64,000 nt of DNA from Pleodorina starrii (lineage: Eukaryota; Chlorophyta; Chlorophyceae; Chlamydomonadales; Volvocaceae): contig BRXU01000024.1 of NCBI GenBank assembly GCA_030267565.1, positions 1,534,501 through 1,598,500 on the forward strand. The letters run 5' to 3'. This document shows positions 12,701 through 24,100 of the stretch, piece after piece; within the stretch, counting starts at the first letter, position 1, and every line of letters begins with the position of its first letter. The notes under the pieces were generated by a model. That model worked only from the letters and a program-made list of their open reading frames with translations, was not told the origin of the DNA and did no database searches. The position numbers and the translations under genes are program-made.

Positions 12701-15700
12701 ACGGTATGCTCCCTTTTTGTGTGAGGAGAGGGTCAGCGAGAGCGAGTGCGAGCTGAGACCTTGAAGGGTAACCCCTGTGCCCGCTCCCCTCCCTCCCTCC
12801 CCCCCACCCCCCCCCCGGCCCCCTACTGTAGGACGTACGACCCCGAGGAGGCTGACTTCTTCTTCGTACCGGTGCAGCTGACCTGCTACCTGTGGCCCGT
12901 GCTGGGCTGGGCGGACCACCCCTGGTTCGGAATGCCGGCAGGTGGGGCGGGGCGGGCCGGGAGTGGGGGCTTGGCAGGGTTGGATGAGCGAAGGAAGGAA
13001 ACGGTTTGGGGGGAGTTTTGGTTTGCGGCCGAAGGTGTATGCGAGGGCCCCGACCATTCCACCACTGCCCGCTCTCTACCCACGTGCGACGCGCGCACCC
13101 CACAATTCCATCACACCACCCTCGCACTCGCTCCCACACCACCCACGCACCTCGCCCACCCCGTGTTCTGCTCGCTTCGCCAAGTACCGCAAAGACCGCG
13201 AGGTTGTGTTACCACCGGTCGCCGCCCCCAACTCCCATCCCCTCCTGCCCCCCTCCACACACACCACCACCACCACCACCACCCACCCACCCATACACCC
13301 CCGGCCCAGGGCTCCACTCTCCTTCACCGCCCCCTCCAGACCCTGCTCCTGCTCGTCAACCCAACTTGGACCTCGGCCGCACCTCTCGAACCCCCTTCAT
13401 CCCCCCGACTTGCTATGTTGACAATTCTCTTCTTGTCCATACGGACTGATGTGCTCGCCCCCCCTTTCCCTCCCTCCCCCCCCCCCCCGCCCCCCCGCTC
13501 CCTCCCCCCCTGCAGCCCACTCTCGCTCCCACCAGGGCTCGTTCATGTACCTGCAGGCCAAGCACTGGGTGCAGCAGCACTACCCCTACTGGGACAGGCG
13601 GGGCGGCAGGGACCACATATGGATGATGCTCAACGACGAGGGCGGCTGCTGGATGCCCACGGGTGGGAGGGGGCGGGGGAGGGGGGCGTAGGGGGGGCGG
13701 TGAGGCGCATGCGGGGTTTCGGGCGGCTTGGAAGGGCTTCCCGCGCGTTGGTTGGCAGCGCCGGAGCCCGCGGAGTGCTTTTATCCCCGGCAGCGGATGG
13801 GCGGTGGGGGCCTGCCCGAAGTTGAAAGGGGAGGGCGACTCCAGGAGGGGACCAACGAGTGGAAAGAGGAGTACGAATTTGTGTTATGAGCGACTTGCCT
13901 GGCGGCCCGGTAGTGGTTCGCCCCAGCGCATACGTCAACGGCGAACTCGGCGTGATGTGCCGTGGTGTGGTGTGGTGTTGTGTGGCGTTGTGTTCCTTTG
14001 CGGGTACCGTATTTTCCATACATGCGCCATACCCACCTCCCATCTGGGCCATCTGTTCAGCCTATCCGCACTCACTCCACTCCACTCCACTCCTCGCTGC
14101 ACACGCAACTGACTCGTGGAAACGTCTTCTGGCTGCGTTACGGCGTATGTCGTACAGAGGTGTACAACACGTCCATCGTGCTGAGCCACTGGGGCCGTAT
14201 GGACGAGGGGCACGTGAGCGGTACGGCGTGGGGTTACGACAACTACACGTCGCCCCTGGAGTCCTGGCCGCCGTACTTTGACGGCGACTGGCGCACCGTC
14301 ATCGAGGGACATCCCTGCTACACGCCGGGCAAGGTGCGAGGGGGGGGCGTGTTGCCTCCGTCCTTGTTATGTGTGCGTGCGCAGTGTTTGGGGGTATGGG
14401 GGAGAAGAGCATGGTGAGGGGAGGGGAAAAGGGTAGCGGGCGTGTCCCGTTGCGTGTGCAGTTCGCTCTCCCTCCTCCTCCTCCTCCTCCTCCTCCCCCC
14501 TCCCCTCCTCATGCCCGAGTGGGGCCCAATGCCGACTGCGGGTGGAGGGTGCGCGGGAGCGGAGGGGTGGCGGGCGGTTCGCCGCTGCCTACCTGGAGCC
14601 ACTGGGGCTTGGGTGTGTGCTGGTGACGAGTGTATCATGGCGCCCTCCAGCAGTCCTGCCCGCCTGGCATGCTTGCTGCTCCTCGTTTCCGTCAGCCCCA
14701 TCCCGTCTTTCCGCCCCTTCCCTAGGCCTCGTGGACATGGACTGGCCGCCCGCCCCCCTTCAAGCACCTTCGGTTTCATGCCTTCATGCGACCCCTCCCC
14801 CGTGCTAGCCCTGGCTTGACCTTGGCGCTCCACCCCTTGGCCGCCCGCCTCCTGCCCCCCCCCCTTGTTTCGGGCTCTGCTTTGTCCCGGCTGGGTTGGC
14901 CGCTTCACTGCCTTGTAGCTCGGCTCGGCTCGCCTGGGCTCGTGTCTCTGCCCCCATTCCTCGTTGCCGGCCGCCCTGCCCATCCCCTCCCTCTGTCCTG
15001 CCTGTCCCCCCCCAACCCAACCCATTTCCCCGTATCCGCGCAGGACCTGATCATCCCCTCGCTCAAGCCCGCCGACCACTTCTCCCATTCCCCACTGGTG
15101 GGGGCTCCCCCCCTGGAGCGGGACATTCTGCTCTACCTCCGGGGGGACACGGGGCCCTGGAGGGCGCACTGGTACAGCAGAGGAATACGACAGAGGCTGG
15201 CGAAGTGAGGCGATGGGCCCGGGGGACTGGAGGGCGGGGGGGGGGGTAAGCGAGAAGAGGAAGGCGGTTGAGGGTTTGGATGAAGGCTGCAGCGGGGTTC
15301 GGAGAGTGGAGCAGTGGGTGGGCCGCTAAGGTGCGTGTGCTGCTGTGGGGAGGCGTGTGTGGGTGTGTGGGTTGGGGGGGGAGACGAGGATGGAGGGGCG
15401 GGGACAGGGGAAGGGGGAGAGGACCCTGTGCTACGCTGCTCCGGGGTGCGGCTCGGTGCGGTGACGCGCCGGGAGCTGGCTCCGCCATGGGAGTGGGCGC
15501 CTCCTGGTGTCCCCCCCCGCCTCGGAGAGGACGCAGGGCTATCTGGGTAACACCGCCGCATGCGCAACCCCAGCTCTCACCCGGACTTGGAGCCCCACCG
15601 CAACACCACCTTGCTCGCATGGTCAGCCCCCCAGCTGCGTGCGCTGTCCCCATCCCGTCCTGTCCTGTCGTTCAGTTGGCCGCTGCTGCTCCACTGCTGC

Positions 15701-18700
15701 CCTGCTGCTCCAGAGCCCTCAAGACCACCACGTGTCTGCCCTGGACCCCCCCTGCCCTGCCCTGTGCTCATGCTCGTGTGCTCACTCCTTGCCCCTTGGC
15801 CTCTTTCCGCCCCGCCCCCCCCCCTCCCGGGCCGTTCTTATTACCCCTCCCGTGCTTTGCTGCCCTCCCCTCCGCGGCCCTCCCTCGCCCCCCTTCCGCC
15901 CCCCCCTTCCGACACCAGGTTGGCCTACAAGCACGACTGGGCCAACAGGTACCGCATCTTCATCGGGGAGAGCTGGCAGGTGGGAGGAGGGGGGAGGCAT
16001 GAGGGGGGGGGAGAGGCGAGTCCTGAACTGGTGCGCCGGGGCCTGAGCAGTCGGGGCGGGGGCGGGGGCGAGGCAGGTGCGCCCCACTTGACCCGTGGTG
16101 CAGTCACCCTCAGCCACCTTTGAGCCGCTTCAGGGGAGCCAAAGGTGGGATAGAGAGAGAGGTGCGACCGACAGTCTGCCACAAGCCAGCGAGCCAGTGC
16201 TGATGCAGCCTGTCCCCTCTTCTCCAAGACGCTTGACCCGCCCCGCCCTCCCCGGGTGCTGAGCCCTCGGCACGAGTATCGCCCCTGAGCGTCTTTCGCC
16301 AGCTCGCTTCCCCACGCCCACTGAGACCGCCTCTGCGTGTGTGTGCCTGTGTCGCCCGTGTTCCTGCTCCCCTTCCCGCCTCCCTCCGCTCAGATCTCTG
16401 GCACTTATTCGGAGCACCTGGCCCGGTCCAAATTCTGCGTGGTGGCGCCTGGTGAGGGTTGGGGTGCCGCGAGGGGGCTGGGGGGGGGGCGGTAGGTGGG
16501 GCAGGGGGGCTCGACCAGGTCAGGTCGGGGACTACGTGGTAGGGACTGGCGCTCGCGAGTAAGCATATGAGTAACGCCCAGCCGAGCTGAGCGTTGTGCG
16601 CTGTGGCGATGGCGTCTGTGGCGGTGGAGTGTGGAGTGTGGTGATGTCGACAGCGGCCTTGAAGCACCCCTCCGCGCCCACGGATGGGCCACTCCTGCGT
16701 ACGCCCACTCCTGCGACCTGGCAATCACTGCCAGCAGGTCCCCCCGTCCACCCACCCGCCCGCCCAACACCCCCCTTACCCCGCTGGGCCCCCACGGGGG
16801 GCGGCCTTCGCTCCGTGCAAACCGAGGGCCTCTCCACACTCCGGCAGCCAGGCCGAGGTCGAACCGGCAGTTGACCGCTCCTCCCGCCTGACGCAGCTCC
16901 GCTCGGGACATGGACCCGGCCTCTTGTCCTCCGACCTCGCCCCGTCCCGCTCCCCCTCCTCTCTCCTCTCTCCCCCTGCCCTCCACTCCCGCCCAAATAG
17001 GCGACGGCTGGAGTGCGCGCGCGGAGGACGCCATCCTCCACGGCTGCATCCCCGTGCTGGTCAGTCCGCGAGCGGGCGGGTGGGGCGGCGGTGGGAGTTT
17101 GTGTATGCGCGCCAGCGGGGGGGGATGAGGCGAAGCAGCGGCCCAGGGCGCGCTCCGGGGTTTTGGGGGACAGGGACCTCAGATCTGAGCCCATCGGATG
17201 AGGTCGAGCCGTAAACCAGTCCTGTCCCTTCCCGCGCTCGCCAGTCCCAACAGCGTGCGCCGCCACCGCCGACACCGCTGCGCTTCACCATCCATCCGTC
17301 CGTCCGTCCGTGCACGCGCCCCGCACAGCCCCGCACCGCCCGGCTGTGAGGCCGCTACCCAACCCCCCTTCTGACGTTTCCCCACACCACGTCCCCAAAT
17401 GCCGTCCGTCGCCCCCTGCCCCGCCTCCGCCCTCTGCCGCTCCCCCTCCCCCTCTCCCCGCACGTGCTGGGTGGCTGGTCGCGCGCTGTCAGCTGATGGA
17501 TGCGGTGCACGCCCCCTTTGAGGGCATCATTGAGTGGGACGCCTTTGCGCTGCGGCTGAGGGAGGAGGCCATCAATGATCTGCTGCCCGAGGTGCGGGCG
17601 GGAGTGTGTGTATGTGCGTGTGTGTGTGTGTGTGGAGGGGGGGAAGGGCTGTTTGGGGTCTAGAAAGCAAGGGAAGGGGGCATCACCGGTAAGCGGGGGA
17701 GCTAACGAGCCTGAAGGAGGAGACCGGCCAAGTGGCTGGGGAGGAGGATGGAGGGGATGAGAGGGGTGGACATCCTGGCCTGGTCACATCGGGGCCCGCA
17801 TGCCTAGGCATCCAGGAAGGGGTGTGTGCGGAGAGGGGAACACACCCGGGCCAAAAGGGGGGCCGCGCATCCGGGGAGCGCAAGCCGCACCGACTGTCAT
17901 CCGTCCGATTTCCTTGTCCTAGTCCTAGTCCATGCACGGCACCTCAACTCTCCCAGTCTGTCCCTCTCACCCCCCCCCCCCATCTGTCGTTCTCCCTGCC
18001 TTGCTCAACCGGCCCGCGCGCAGGTGCTTCTGTCCATCTCCCCCGAGCAGCTGGAGAGGATGCAGCGCAGGCTGGCGGTGGTGTGGCACCGGTGGGTGGA
18101 TGGGTTGGCGGGAGTGAGGGTGCAGGGTGCCGTCCGATGCGTGCGGCCGGTGGGGGGAAGGGGCGGCGGAGGGGAAGGTGCTGCCGCTTCCCCGCACAGC
18201 GCCTCAGCTAGGGAGGAGGAGGAGGAGCTGGGGAGGTGTGGAGGGCGAATGACGCGGCACAGCGGGGGAAAGGGTTGTGCTCGGTAGGACTGGGTCCCCT
18301 CAGATGGGCGGATGTGCGGATTGCGGTGTGAAGGCCCCTCGCAGGGCCCCGCGATGGCTCGGAAACAGCCCAACCGCCCCCCACCCCCCACACACACACA
18401 TACGTACACACAAAACCCTGGTCTGGCAAGCGAAAAAATAAGTAGCTGATAAACAATAGGAGGGTGGTGCCCTCACCCTAGAATGGGCCCAGAAAACCCC
18501 CCACATTGTAACATACCGGTAACATTAACATTAACAACCCTGAAGTAAGCCTCCTGAGCTGCCCCGCCAGCTACACCGCCCCGCCCCCTTTCCACCGTGG
18601 ACACCGCACGCCCGGTGCTCGCTGTCATTTGATCCGTTTCCGGCTCCCTGTGTTCCCAGCCGTCCCTCCCCGCCCTCCCTTCCCTCCCCCGGCCCCCCCC

Positions 18701-19050
18701 GGCGCAGCTTTGCCTACGCCAACGGGCCGCTCATGTCCAAGTCCCTGCAGCATGCCTACGAGTTCAACCGGGGGCGCCGCAGGTCGGCGGCGCAGCCCGG
18801 CGATGCGGCGGCGGGGTCCAAGGCAGCGGCGGAGGCGACCGCTGCCACGCTGAAGCGCATGGCGAAGGACATGACGGGCGGCACGGCGGCGGCGGGCGCT
18901 GCAGCCGGCGGCGGTTCCGAGGCCGAGGGTGCTGACTGGCTGGGTCCCCCGGGTCACCCTTATCAGCCGCTGACCCGCTTCCCCGCGCGGTCGGACGCGT
19001 GGAACACAATCATGGCCTGGTTGCATTCGCGGATACCCTTCACCCGGTAG
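3717..19050 (+). CDS. Secreted EGF-like / exostosin-family (GT47) glycosyltransferase
   Basis: Predicted secretory-pathway glycosyltransferase of the exostosin (GT47) family; the sugar and acceptor are unknown. Twenty-three exons: 3717-4010, 4227-4329, 5208-5290, 5974-6094, 6732-6826, 7169-7238, 7643-7785, 8621-8721, 9598-9670, 9927-10032, 10212-10279, 10716-10813, 11482-11592, 12832-12941, 13516-13662, 14158-14333, 15044-15204, 15919-15979, 16394-16451, 17001-17059, 17493-17591, 18024-18091, 18708-19050. They sum to 2748 nt (915 residues) and every junction phase agrees. The start was chosen because it gives a signal peptide, MADPRLLLLFALLHASTFSG, in the context GCCATGG. Cys-rich EGF-like modules lie near residues 161-210 and 362-390 (the second is CSGHGDCKTGFCKCHEGWYG). 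The exostosin domain runs from RRRPLIYVYDTDP (about 427) past YDPEEADFFFVPVQ to the conserved GDGWSARAEDAILHGCIPVL (about 727-746). The C-terminal exon has an Ala/Gly-rich insert. Volvocine algae have many EGF-exostosin genes of this kind. Confidence 0.9.
5974..6826 (+). other. First EGF-like module (two exons) of the exostosin-like protein
   Basis: Exons 5974-6094 and 6732-6826 join at a phase-1 intron to encode a Cys-rich repeat with the pattern CxxxGxCxxxxGxCxCxxGWxGxxC, the core of an EGF-like fold. In the family such modules precede the catalytic domain and are thought to mediate extracellular or lumenal protein contacts. The domain call is from the cysteine pattern. Confidence 0.75.
9927..10032 (+). 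other. Second EGF-like module of the exostosin-like protein
   Basis: A single exon encodes the complete pattern C-S-G-H-G-D-C...C-K-C-H-E-G-W-Y-G-M-D-C, a near-ideal EGF-like signature. It is separated from the exostosin domain by a short Pro/Gly-rich linker on exons 10212-10279 and 10716-10813. Confidence 0.8.
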
Positions 19051-21137
19051 CCGGAGAGCCGGGGGGGGATGAAGTTGAAGCTGTTGGGGATCAGCGGCCT
19101 CGCAGCGGGTGACTGCATGCGGGTTTTGGGATGTGGGGCGAGGGGAGGGGACGCGGGTGGAGCGGCCGGCCACAGCTCGCCGATTGAGGCCTGGTGCGCT
19201 GCAGTGCAGGGGGGGATGGGTCGGGACTCTCTTAGCTGGTCAGTCGGCCAGTTTCCTTGCAAAAGATTTCCCATCGTCGGAGAGGGAGGGGTCACCATTG
19301 AGGCCGACAGGGGCTTTGGGGTCAAGGCGGGGCGAGGTGGGCGAATGGGGTTGGGGTTGGTTATGCGTCCCCGCCCTGGGGCAGTCTGCTGAAGCAGGTC
19401 GACAGCGTTTGGTCTGCCGTGTTGCAAACAGAGTGGGCAGGCGAGCGGGTGATGCGAGTGTTGGCGCGTGGGGCCGGTGGCGTGGCGCGAGCGGGCGCAT
19501 GATGTGGGTCATCGGATCGGGGGAAACATGGTATTGGGGAGTGAAGTTGTGAGCAGACTGAAGGACTGGACTGGCGCCCGGGGGTGCCCCCGGGTGGGAG
19601 GGCCAGCGCCATCCCAGCCCAGGCAGACAGACATGTGTCCTTGGGGCGAAACTACGCTTTCAGGGTGCGAATGCTGAAACTGATTACTTGAACGGGATGT
19701 TGTAGGCGTGGTGCGGAGTTGGGCGGGCACACGCGGGCGCATGCTGCCGCTGCCGCCATCATCAGAAGCGGCAAGCAGGTAATGCGCAATGGAAAGATCA
19801 TGGACGTGACTTGGGGCCCCGTGGCGGCTTGCTAGGGCTGGGCTGGACGCGAGAATGCGATCCCTTGCTTGTCGCGCCTGGGGCCTGCCCGACAGGGGCC
19901 CTGCGGTGAAGGCACTGGTGCCGTTTGGCAATACGATAGATTCAATGCCTGCATTCCGTGGACTCTAGGTTGCCTTGGCTGCCCAGCTGCTGCTGCTGCT
20001 GCTGCTGCTGCCCGACGGGGGGCGCCGCACAGCAAGATCGGTCGCTGGTCGTGATCAGCGTGCGTGCGAGTAATAAGGACCAAGAACATGGCGTGGCGTA
20101 GCGTGCGGTGGTGCTGATCTGCGGCCGCTGCTGGGATGCTGGGATGCGACCACTGAGCGAGCGACGGACGACCCGGGTACCAGCGAAGCGGGGCCCGCGC
20201 GACACGGCACTGAGCCCCTATGTCGGACCCATGTTGGGGTGTTGTAGGCTTGGAGCCCCCTCTTTCCTTCCCTCCCGGCTGGCTGGCTGGCATGCGCGCG
20301 CTTCGCTTGTAGAGATCACGCCCTGACTCGGCCCCACCCGGTCCGGCCCGGAGGGTCCACGGCGGGTAGCCGATTGGTGAGCTGTTCGCTTGACCCAGGT
20401 TGAGCGAGCGGTCGTTGACTGCCAGTACCAGTGGTGGTGCGCCTCTTCATGGTGGGCGGCTACACAGCCAGCTGGGGTTAGTACCGCTACCGCTACCAGC
20501 TGGAGAGAGGTCTGCGCTGCCTCCGCGCCAAGTCCCGACCGGCCCCAGTCATCACAACCGGCCCCGTGGGCGGTTACCACCGAGCATGCAGCCGATTTGC
20601 ACACATTGCCAGCAGCACACCACTAGCACCGCCCTCGCTCCCTTTCCCCGCCCGGGCAGTCCCGTCCCCGATGGGGTTTCCCCTCCCCTCCAGGTCATGT
20701 CAAACTTGCCCATTCGCCTTCCGCCTCTCCACAGAGGCCGAGTGCCGACCGACCGGCCGATTGTAAAACCCAACGGCGACCAACACTGGTTTGCGCCGCA
20801 TCGCTGAGGGCACAACCTTGGTGCCACCCCCACCAACTGCATTCTGTCCGCTGCGGTGTCCCCCTCCTCCTCCTCCCGCCTGACCGCCCCACGCTGACCG
20901 CCCCTAGTCCCCCGCCTTGGCCTCCTGCCTCTCCCTGGGCCCGCGCCCCGATATCGTCTCCGGCCTCTTGTCTCCGGCCTCATCCATCCTGCTTGCCTCT
21001 GCAATCCTGTGCACTCCCCCCGCGGGGCCCCCCGCCCATTTCAGCTCTCTACTGCCCTCCCTGCTTTACCTCCCCTACCTCCTCGCTTTGCGTCACCCCT
21101 CCCCCTCCTCACGACGTTATCTCCTTCCTCCCCCTCC
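19051..21137. other. Convergent 3' spacer between glycosyltransferase and aminotransferase genes
   Basis: About 2.1 kb between two stop codons facing each other, probably mostly 3' UTR. It contains a (GCT)n run near 19988-20011. Open frames on both strands are short, low-complexity and mutually overlapping; none is recognised. A plus-strand TGTAA at 20762-20766 could end the upstream transcript. Confidence 0.5.
20762..20766 (+). terminator. Candidate TGTAA polyadenylation signal (exostosin-like gene)
   Basis: TGTAA is the usual polyadenylation signal in volvocine algae. This is the first plus-strand copy noticed after the stop at 19050, implying a 3' UTR of about 1.7 kb, which is long. It could be coincidental. 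Confidence 0.35.
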
Positions 21138-24100
21138 TCAGCCCCGCAGCACCTCCCTGCACGCCTCCCGGAACACCCCCAGCGCCTGATCCACCTCGGC
21201 GGGGGAGATGGTGAGGGGCGGCAGGAAACGAACGCACTCGCGAGCACCCGCGGTCAGCAGCAGCATGTCGCGAGCGGCGCAGGCCCGCGTGATGGCCTGC
21301 AGGAGCACGCGCAAGGGGGGGGGGGAAGGCCGGGGGGGGGAGGTGAACGGTGGTCGACGTGGGGAGGGCGGCATGCGATGGGCGAGGCGGGGCTCCGCAC
21401 ACCTGGAACCCCCCCTCCCTCCCTCCGTGAACCAGTCTGTCACATGAGTGACCGCGCCAACTATCCCACCCACCGCCAACGGAGGTTCAGCTCTGCTCAG
21501 TCCGGCGAAGGTCCGAACAACCGCGCACCACCACCTGCCCGACCTGTGTCACTCCACCGCCCCCCAACCGGCCTATGAGCAACACGCCTACTCCCTCCCC
21601 CTCCCATCCCCTCCCCGCGGGCAGGCCCCCGTCCCCGCCCCCCAACCCCCCACTCACCGACGCGACGCCCTTGGCGGGCGGCGAGAACCGGGCCCCGCCG
21701 GCCGTGGCTCCTCCGAACTCCACCCCCACCATCAGCCCCCTGCCACGGATGTCGGCAATGAGGCCCGGGGGCAGCTCAGCCGCCAACTTGGCCAGACCTT
21801 GGGGGGAGGGGTTGAGGAGAGGCGAGGAGAGGCGAGGCGAAAAAGGCGGAAGGGGAACGAGGCGGTAAGTAACGGGCGAGTTCGTGGATCCCAACAAAAC
21901 GTGTCGTGCCACGCCGCTCAGGGAGGAGCGCCCTGTGCGTGTGTGCGTGCATGTTCGTCTTGTGTCCCCGCCCCTGGGCCTTTCCCCCCCCCCCCCCCAA
22001 ACACCCAGCATTCACACACGCGCACCCCCCTCCCCCACTGTGGCCCACCCCCTTACCCGCCATGAGTTGCGCCCCCCTGGCTGCTGAGTTGGCGACCAGC
22101 CCCTCCCTGGAGATGACGTCGATGGTGGCGGAGGCAGCCGCACAGGCAACCGCGTTGGCGCCGTACGTGCCGCCCTGAACACAGGATCACAGGGGGACCG
22201 GTACGCGGGGAGGGAGGGCGGAGAGACAGGCAACGGGCGTTAAACAAACGGGGGAAGTCAACTCCCCCAGCTGAGCTGAGCTGAGCAGCTGGGGGTGCAG
22301 CTGGTGATGTGGGGGTGCGGGTGAGGGGGTGCGGGTGAGGGTGTGGAGCCGCCGCCAGACTCCCGAAACCGCCTCCCACGCAGCCCCCCTCCCAACGACC
22401 ACGCACACAATCCCCACGCAGCCCCCCTCCCCTCCTTCCCTTCTGGTATCCCACTGGCTCCTCTCTTACTACGTTGGTCAGCTGGTCAGCTTGGCTCTGT
22501 GAACTGTTACACTGTACCCTCCCTCCCCTTTCCCCCTTTTTCCCCAGCCCCATCCCCAAGGCAGTCTGTGCGGAGCCCGGCATCCTCACTCCACCTACCC
22601 CCTCCCGGCCCGTATGTTTGGTGGCCCTCCCCTTGCTTCCCCTCGCCATTCGGCTCCCCATGCTTAGTGGCCCTTCACCCTGCCTGCCCTCGCCGGCCCC
22701 GCGTGCTTGGTGGCACTCCCCCGACCTCACCTCGTCCTGCCGACCTCCCCTTGCCCTACCCCCCTCTGCCTGCCCTCGCCTTGCTTCCCGCTCTGCCCTC
22801 GCCCCAGTCCTCCCATTACCTCCCCGCCCGTTTATACCACCGTTTCGCCCCTCATGCGCCCCTCATGTGTGGTGGCCTGCGCGCTCGGCCGGTGTGGTGG
22901 AGAGCCGACTCAGCACCGTCCCCCCACCCGGGCCCTCCAGCACTCCGCCCCCTCCGCCCTTTCCATCCATATCGCCGTCGCCCTCCCCCTTCCTTATATA
23001 CATCCCTTCGCCTTGTCGGACTGTCTTGTTTGGGCGCTCGTGCCGTTCTTGTGCTGTCGCGCGTACTCGTTGGTCTGGGTTGGTCTATCGGCGACGCGGT
23101 CGCTGCGTTTCTCGTCTTGGTAAGGTTACAGGTATGTTTGATAAATATTGCCATAGGGTTCCGGGTCCGTTCACTAACGCCGTCTCACTGTTCCTTCGCT
23201 GCGGTATCTCCGTTCTTACCCCCGGCCCCCCCCCCCGCCCCAATCCCTCCCCGCCCACCCCCACCCACCCACCAGTGTCCCCGGCGGCATCCTCTCCGCC
23301 CCCACCAGCTCCCTCCGCACCGCCAGCCCCGCCAGAGGGTAGCCACTGGCGATGCCCTTTGCAAACACCAGGATGTCGGGCAGACCATCAGCCGCAGCAC
23401 CACTGCCACTGCCACTGCCGCTGCTGCTGCCACTTGCTGCTGCTTCCGGCAGCCAGTGTTGGTGGCCCCACCAGCGGCCAGTGCGACCAGCGCCCGACTG
23501 GACCTGAGAGCCGGGGGGTGGGGGGAGGAGGGGAGGAGGGGAGGGGATAGGAGGGGAGGGAGGGCTGTTTTGAGTGCAATGCGATATGGCCACTGGCTGC
23601 AGCAACAGAGACACTAGCAGTGAGTGGAGGTGGGTGGAGGACATGGGAGGGGTGAGAAGGGAGGGGGGGACGGCAGGGCAGCGGAAGGGGCGGGAAGGAA
23701 GGAAGAAGGGAGGGGACCACAACTCGGTGGCGCAACGAACTCGGGGCGTGATGTCAAGTGAGGTTGGGGAGGTTGGGGAGGGGATGCTGCGGCTGCGGCT
23801 GCGGCTGCGGCGTCCAACATGTTGATAGGGTACACCGTGCAGGGGGGAGGGGGGAGGTGCCAGCCCCCGGGCCCTCGGCCCCACACCGCCCAGCAGCTGA
23901 CCTCCAGCCCTCCGCCCCGTCCACTGGGCTGCTGCGCCACCACCACCCTTTCCTTTTCCTTTTCCGGCCGCCTGCAACGCATCGTCACCCTAAGCCCACC
24001 TTTCCAGAAGCGCCCCCACCTTGGGCTGGGCGAGCGATGACCGCTTGCTGATGGCAGGGGGGGGGGGCTTGTAATGGCATCGCTCGCCCATCCCATACCC

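Noticed and set aside
19979..20030. CTG/GCT trinucleotide run as a coding poly-Leu or poly-Ala exon
   Set aside because: No splice-consistent frame or conserved flanks; located between two convergent genes.
22343..23617. 424- and 358-codon plus-strand frames, Pro-rich
   Set aside because: Antisense to the aminotransferase introns and its catalytic exon; composition (Pro, Ser, Arg) is that of GC-rich shadow frames.
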